Assembly: GCA_964534765.1 (NCBI GenBank)
Contig: CAZHRJ010000037.1
Span: forward strand, 1-23,966
Reading direction: 5' to 3'
Length of the DNA: 23,966 nt
From: CAZHRJ01 sp964534765
GTDB taxonomy: Bacteria > Lindowbacteria > 2-12-FULL-62-27
Positions 23,356 through 23,966 of this stretch are shown piece by piece; position 1 is the stretch's first letter, and each line of letters begins with the position of its first letter. The position numbers were made by a program, and so were the translations under genes. Below the pieces are notes generated by a model, which saw only the letters and a program-made list of their open reading frames with translations, searched no databases and was not told the origin of the DNA.

Positions 23356-23966
23356 TGGAGATTTTTTTGCCATTTGGCCAGGATGGCGACGACGTCGAGC
23401 GGCGTGGTGCGGTCGAGGTCCACGGAACGGATTTTTTGTTTGAGATCGTCCAATTGATCCTGGAACCGGGAAGCGAATAAGTCCTCCGGATTGCCGCAGG
23501 CGGCCGATCGCTCAAGGCCGATTGTTCCCGCTTCGAGTTCGGTGAGGAGAACGCGCGCGCGAGAGAGTACCGGGCGGGGGATTCCGGCCAGATCGGCGAC
23601 GGCGATGCCAAAACTTCGATCCGAAGCGCCATCGATGACTTTACGCAAAAATACCACCTGGCCCTCCCATTCCTTGACCATGACCGTCAGCGTATGGACG
23701 CCGGACTGTCCGTCCAGATCGGCGAGTTCATGGTAGTGGGTGGCGAAGAGGGTTTTGGCGCCGATTTGGGCGGCGATGTATTCGACGACGGCCCACGCGA
23801 TGGAAAGGCCGTCGTAGGTGCTGGTGCCGCGGCCGATTTCATCGAGGAGAATGAGGGATTCGCGGGTCGCCTGGCGCAGAATGGCGGCGGTTTCGGACAT
23901 CTCGACGTAGAACGTACTCTGTCCCCGGGAGAGATCGTCAGAAGCGCCGATGCGGGTAAAAATGCG
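23352..23966 (-). CDS. mutS: DNA mismatch repair protein MutS, C-terminal part
   Basis: Only the last 204 residues lie in the window; the gene continues past the right edge. It holds the second half of the ATPase domain: TRIGASDDLSRGQSTFYVEM, Walker B LILLDEIGRGTSTYDG, and the FATHYHELADL motif. These are followed by the helical dimerisation C-terminus. GASDDL-SRGQSTFYVE is the classic MutS1 signature, so this is the mismatch-repair enzyme rather than MutS2. Its stop overlaps mutL. It is the most upstream gene visible in the leftward nine-gene block, so the block's promoter probably lies outside the window. Confidence 0.97.
   Translation of the reverse strand, partial: RIFTRIGASDDLSRGQSTFYVEMSETAAILRQATRESLILLDEIGRGTSTYDGLSIAWAVVEYIAAQIGAKTLFATHYHELADLDGQSGVHTLTVMVKEWEGQVVFLRKVIDGASDRSFGIAVADLAGIPRPVLSRARVLLTELEAGTIGLERSAACGNPEDLFASRFQDQLDDLKQKIRSVDLDRTTPLDVVAILAKWQKNLQ

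Noticed and set aside
1..23966. CRISPR arrays, defence islands, toxin-antitoxin pairs, prophage or complete insertion sequences
   Set aside because: I saw no regularly spaced repeats, transposase, integrase or nuclease-helicase clusters beyond housekeeping enzymes.

Overview
This is a gene-dense, G+C-rich bacterial chromosome segment with no sign of plasmid, phage or CRISPR content. The GT9/heptosyltransferase-like protein, periplasmic HtrA protease and small SPFH protein point to a Gram-negative cell. A c-di-AMP (ydaO-type) riboswitch in front of kup shows that the organism uses c-di-AMP signalling. I cannot name the phylum; the gene mix and the unusual domain fusion suggest an under-sampled, probably uncultured lineage.

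Layout. (1) Positions 1-1561 are more A+T-rich and hold no convincing gene, only a few palindromes and a hairpin followed by a T run. (2) Positions 6721-1562 (minus strand) form a tightly packed cluster: aldo/keto reductase, a 91-aa unknown protein, a GT9-like glycosyltransferase, a Ppx/GppA phosphatase, an AlaC/DapL-type aminotransferase whose reading frame is broken near its N-terminus, and a MerR-type regulator. (3) A divergent intergenic region (6722-6869) carries a perfect 18-bp inverted repeat and a near-consensus promoter whose predicted start lies on the ATG of a membrane-anchored TPR-like/HAD fusion protein (6870-8315, plus). (4) A DEAD-box RNA helicase (8501-9712) ends in an intrinsic terminator. 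It is followed by a promoter, the c-di-AMP riboswitch and kup (10001-11929). (5) A small membrane-protein gene (12174-12489) is broken by a one-base shift in a G run. (6) Positions 23966-12481 (minus) form one collinear nine-gene block: mutS (partial), mutL, miaA, a small SPFH protein, hflX, accB, htrA, a CCA-adding/poly(A) polymerase-family enzyme and putA. Most junctions overlap or are only a few bases long.

How the genes fit together. The mutS block combines mismatch repair (mutS, mutL), tRNA modification and maturation (miaA, cca), ribosome rescue (hflX), membrane protein quality control (SPFH, htrA), fatty-acid synthesis (accB) and proline catabolism (putA). It resembles the enterobacterial mutL-miaA-hfq-hflX-hflK-hflC order, but with an SPFH protein where hfq would be. 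Kup under a c-di-AMP riboswitch is the classic potassium-homeostasis circuit. Both broken genes have their lesion in or next to a homopolymer run, so assembly or sequencing error must be excluded before calling them pseudogenes.
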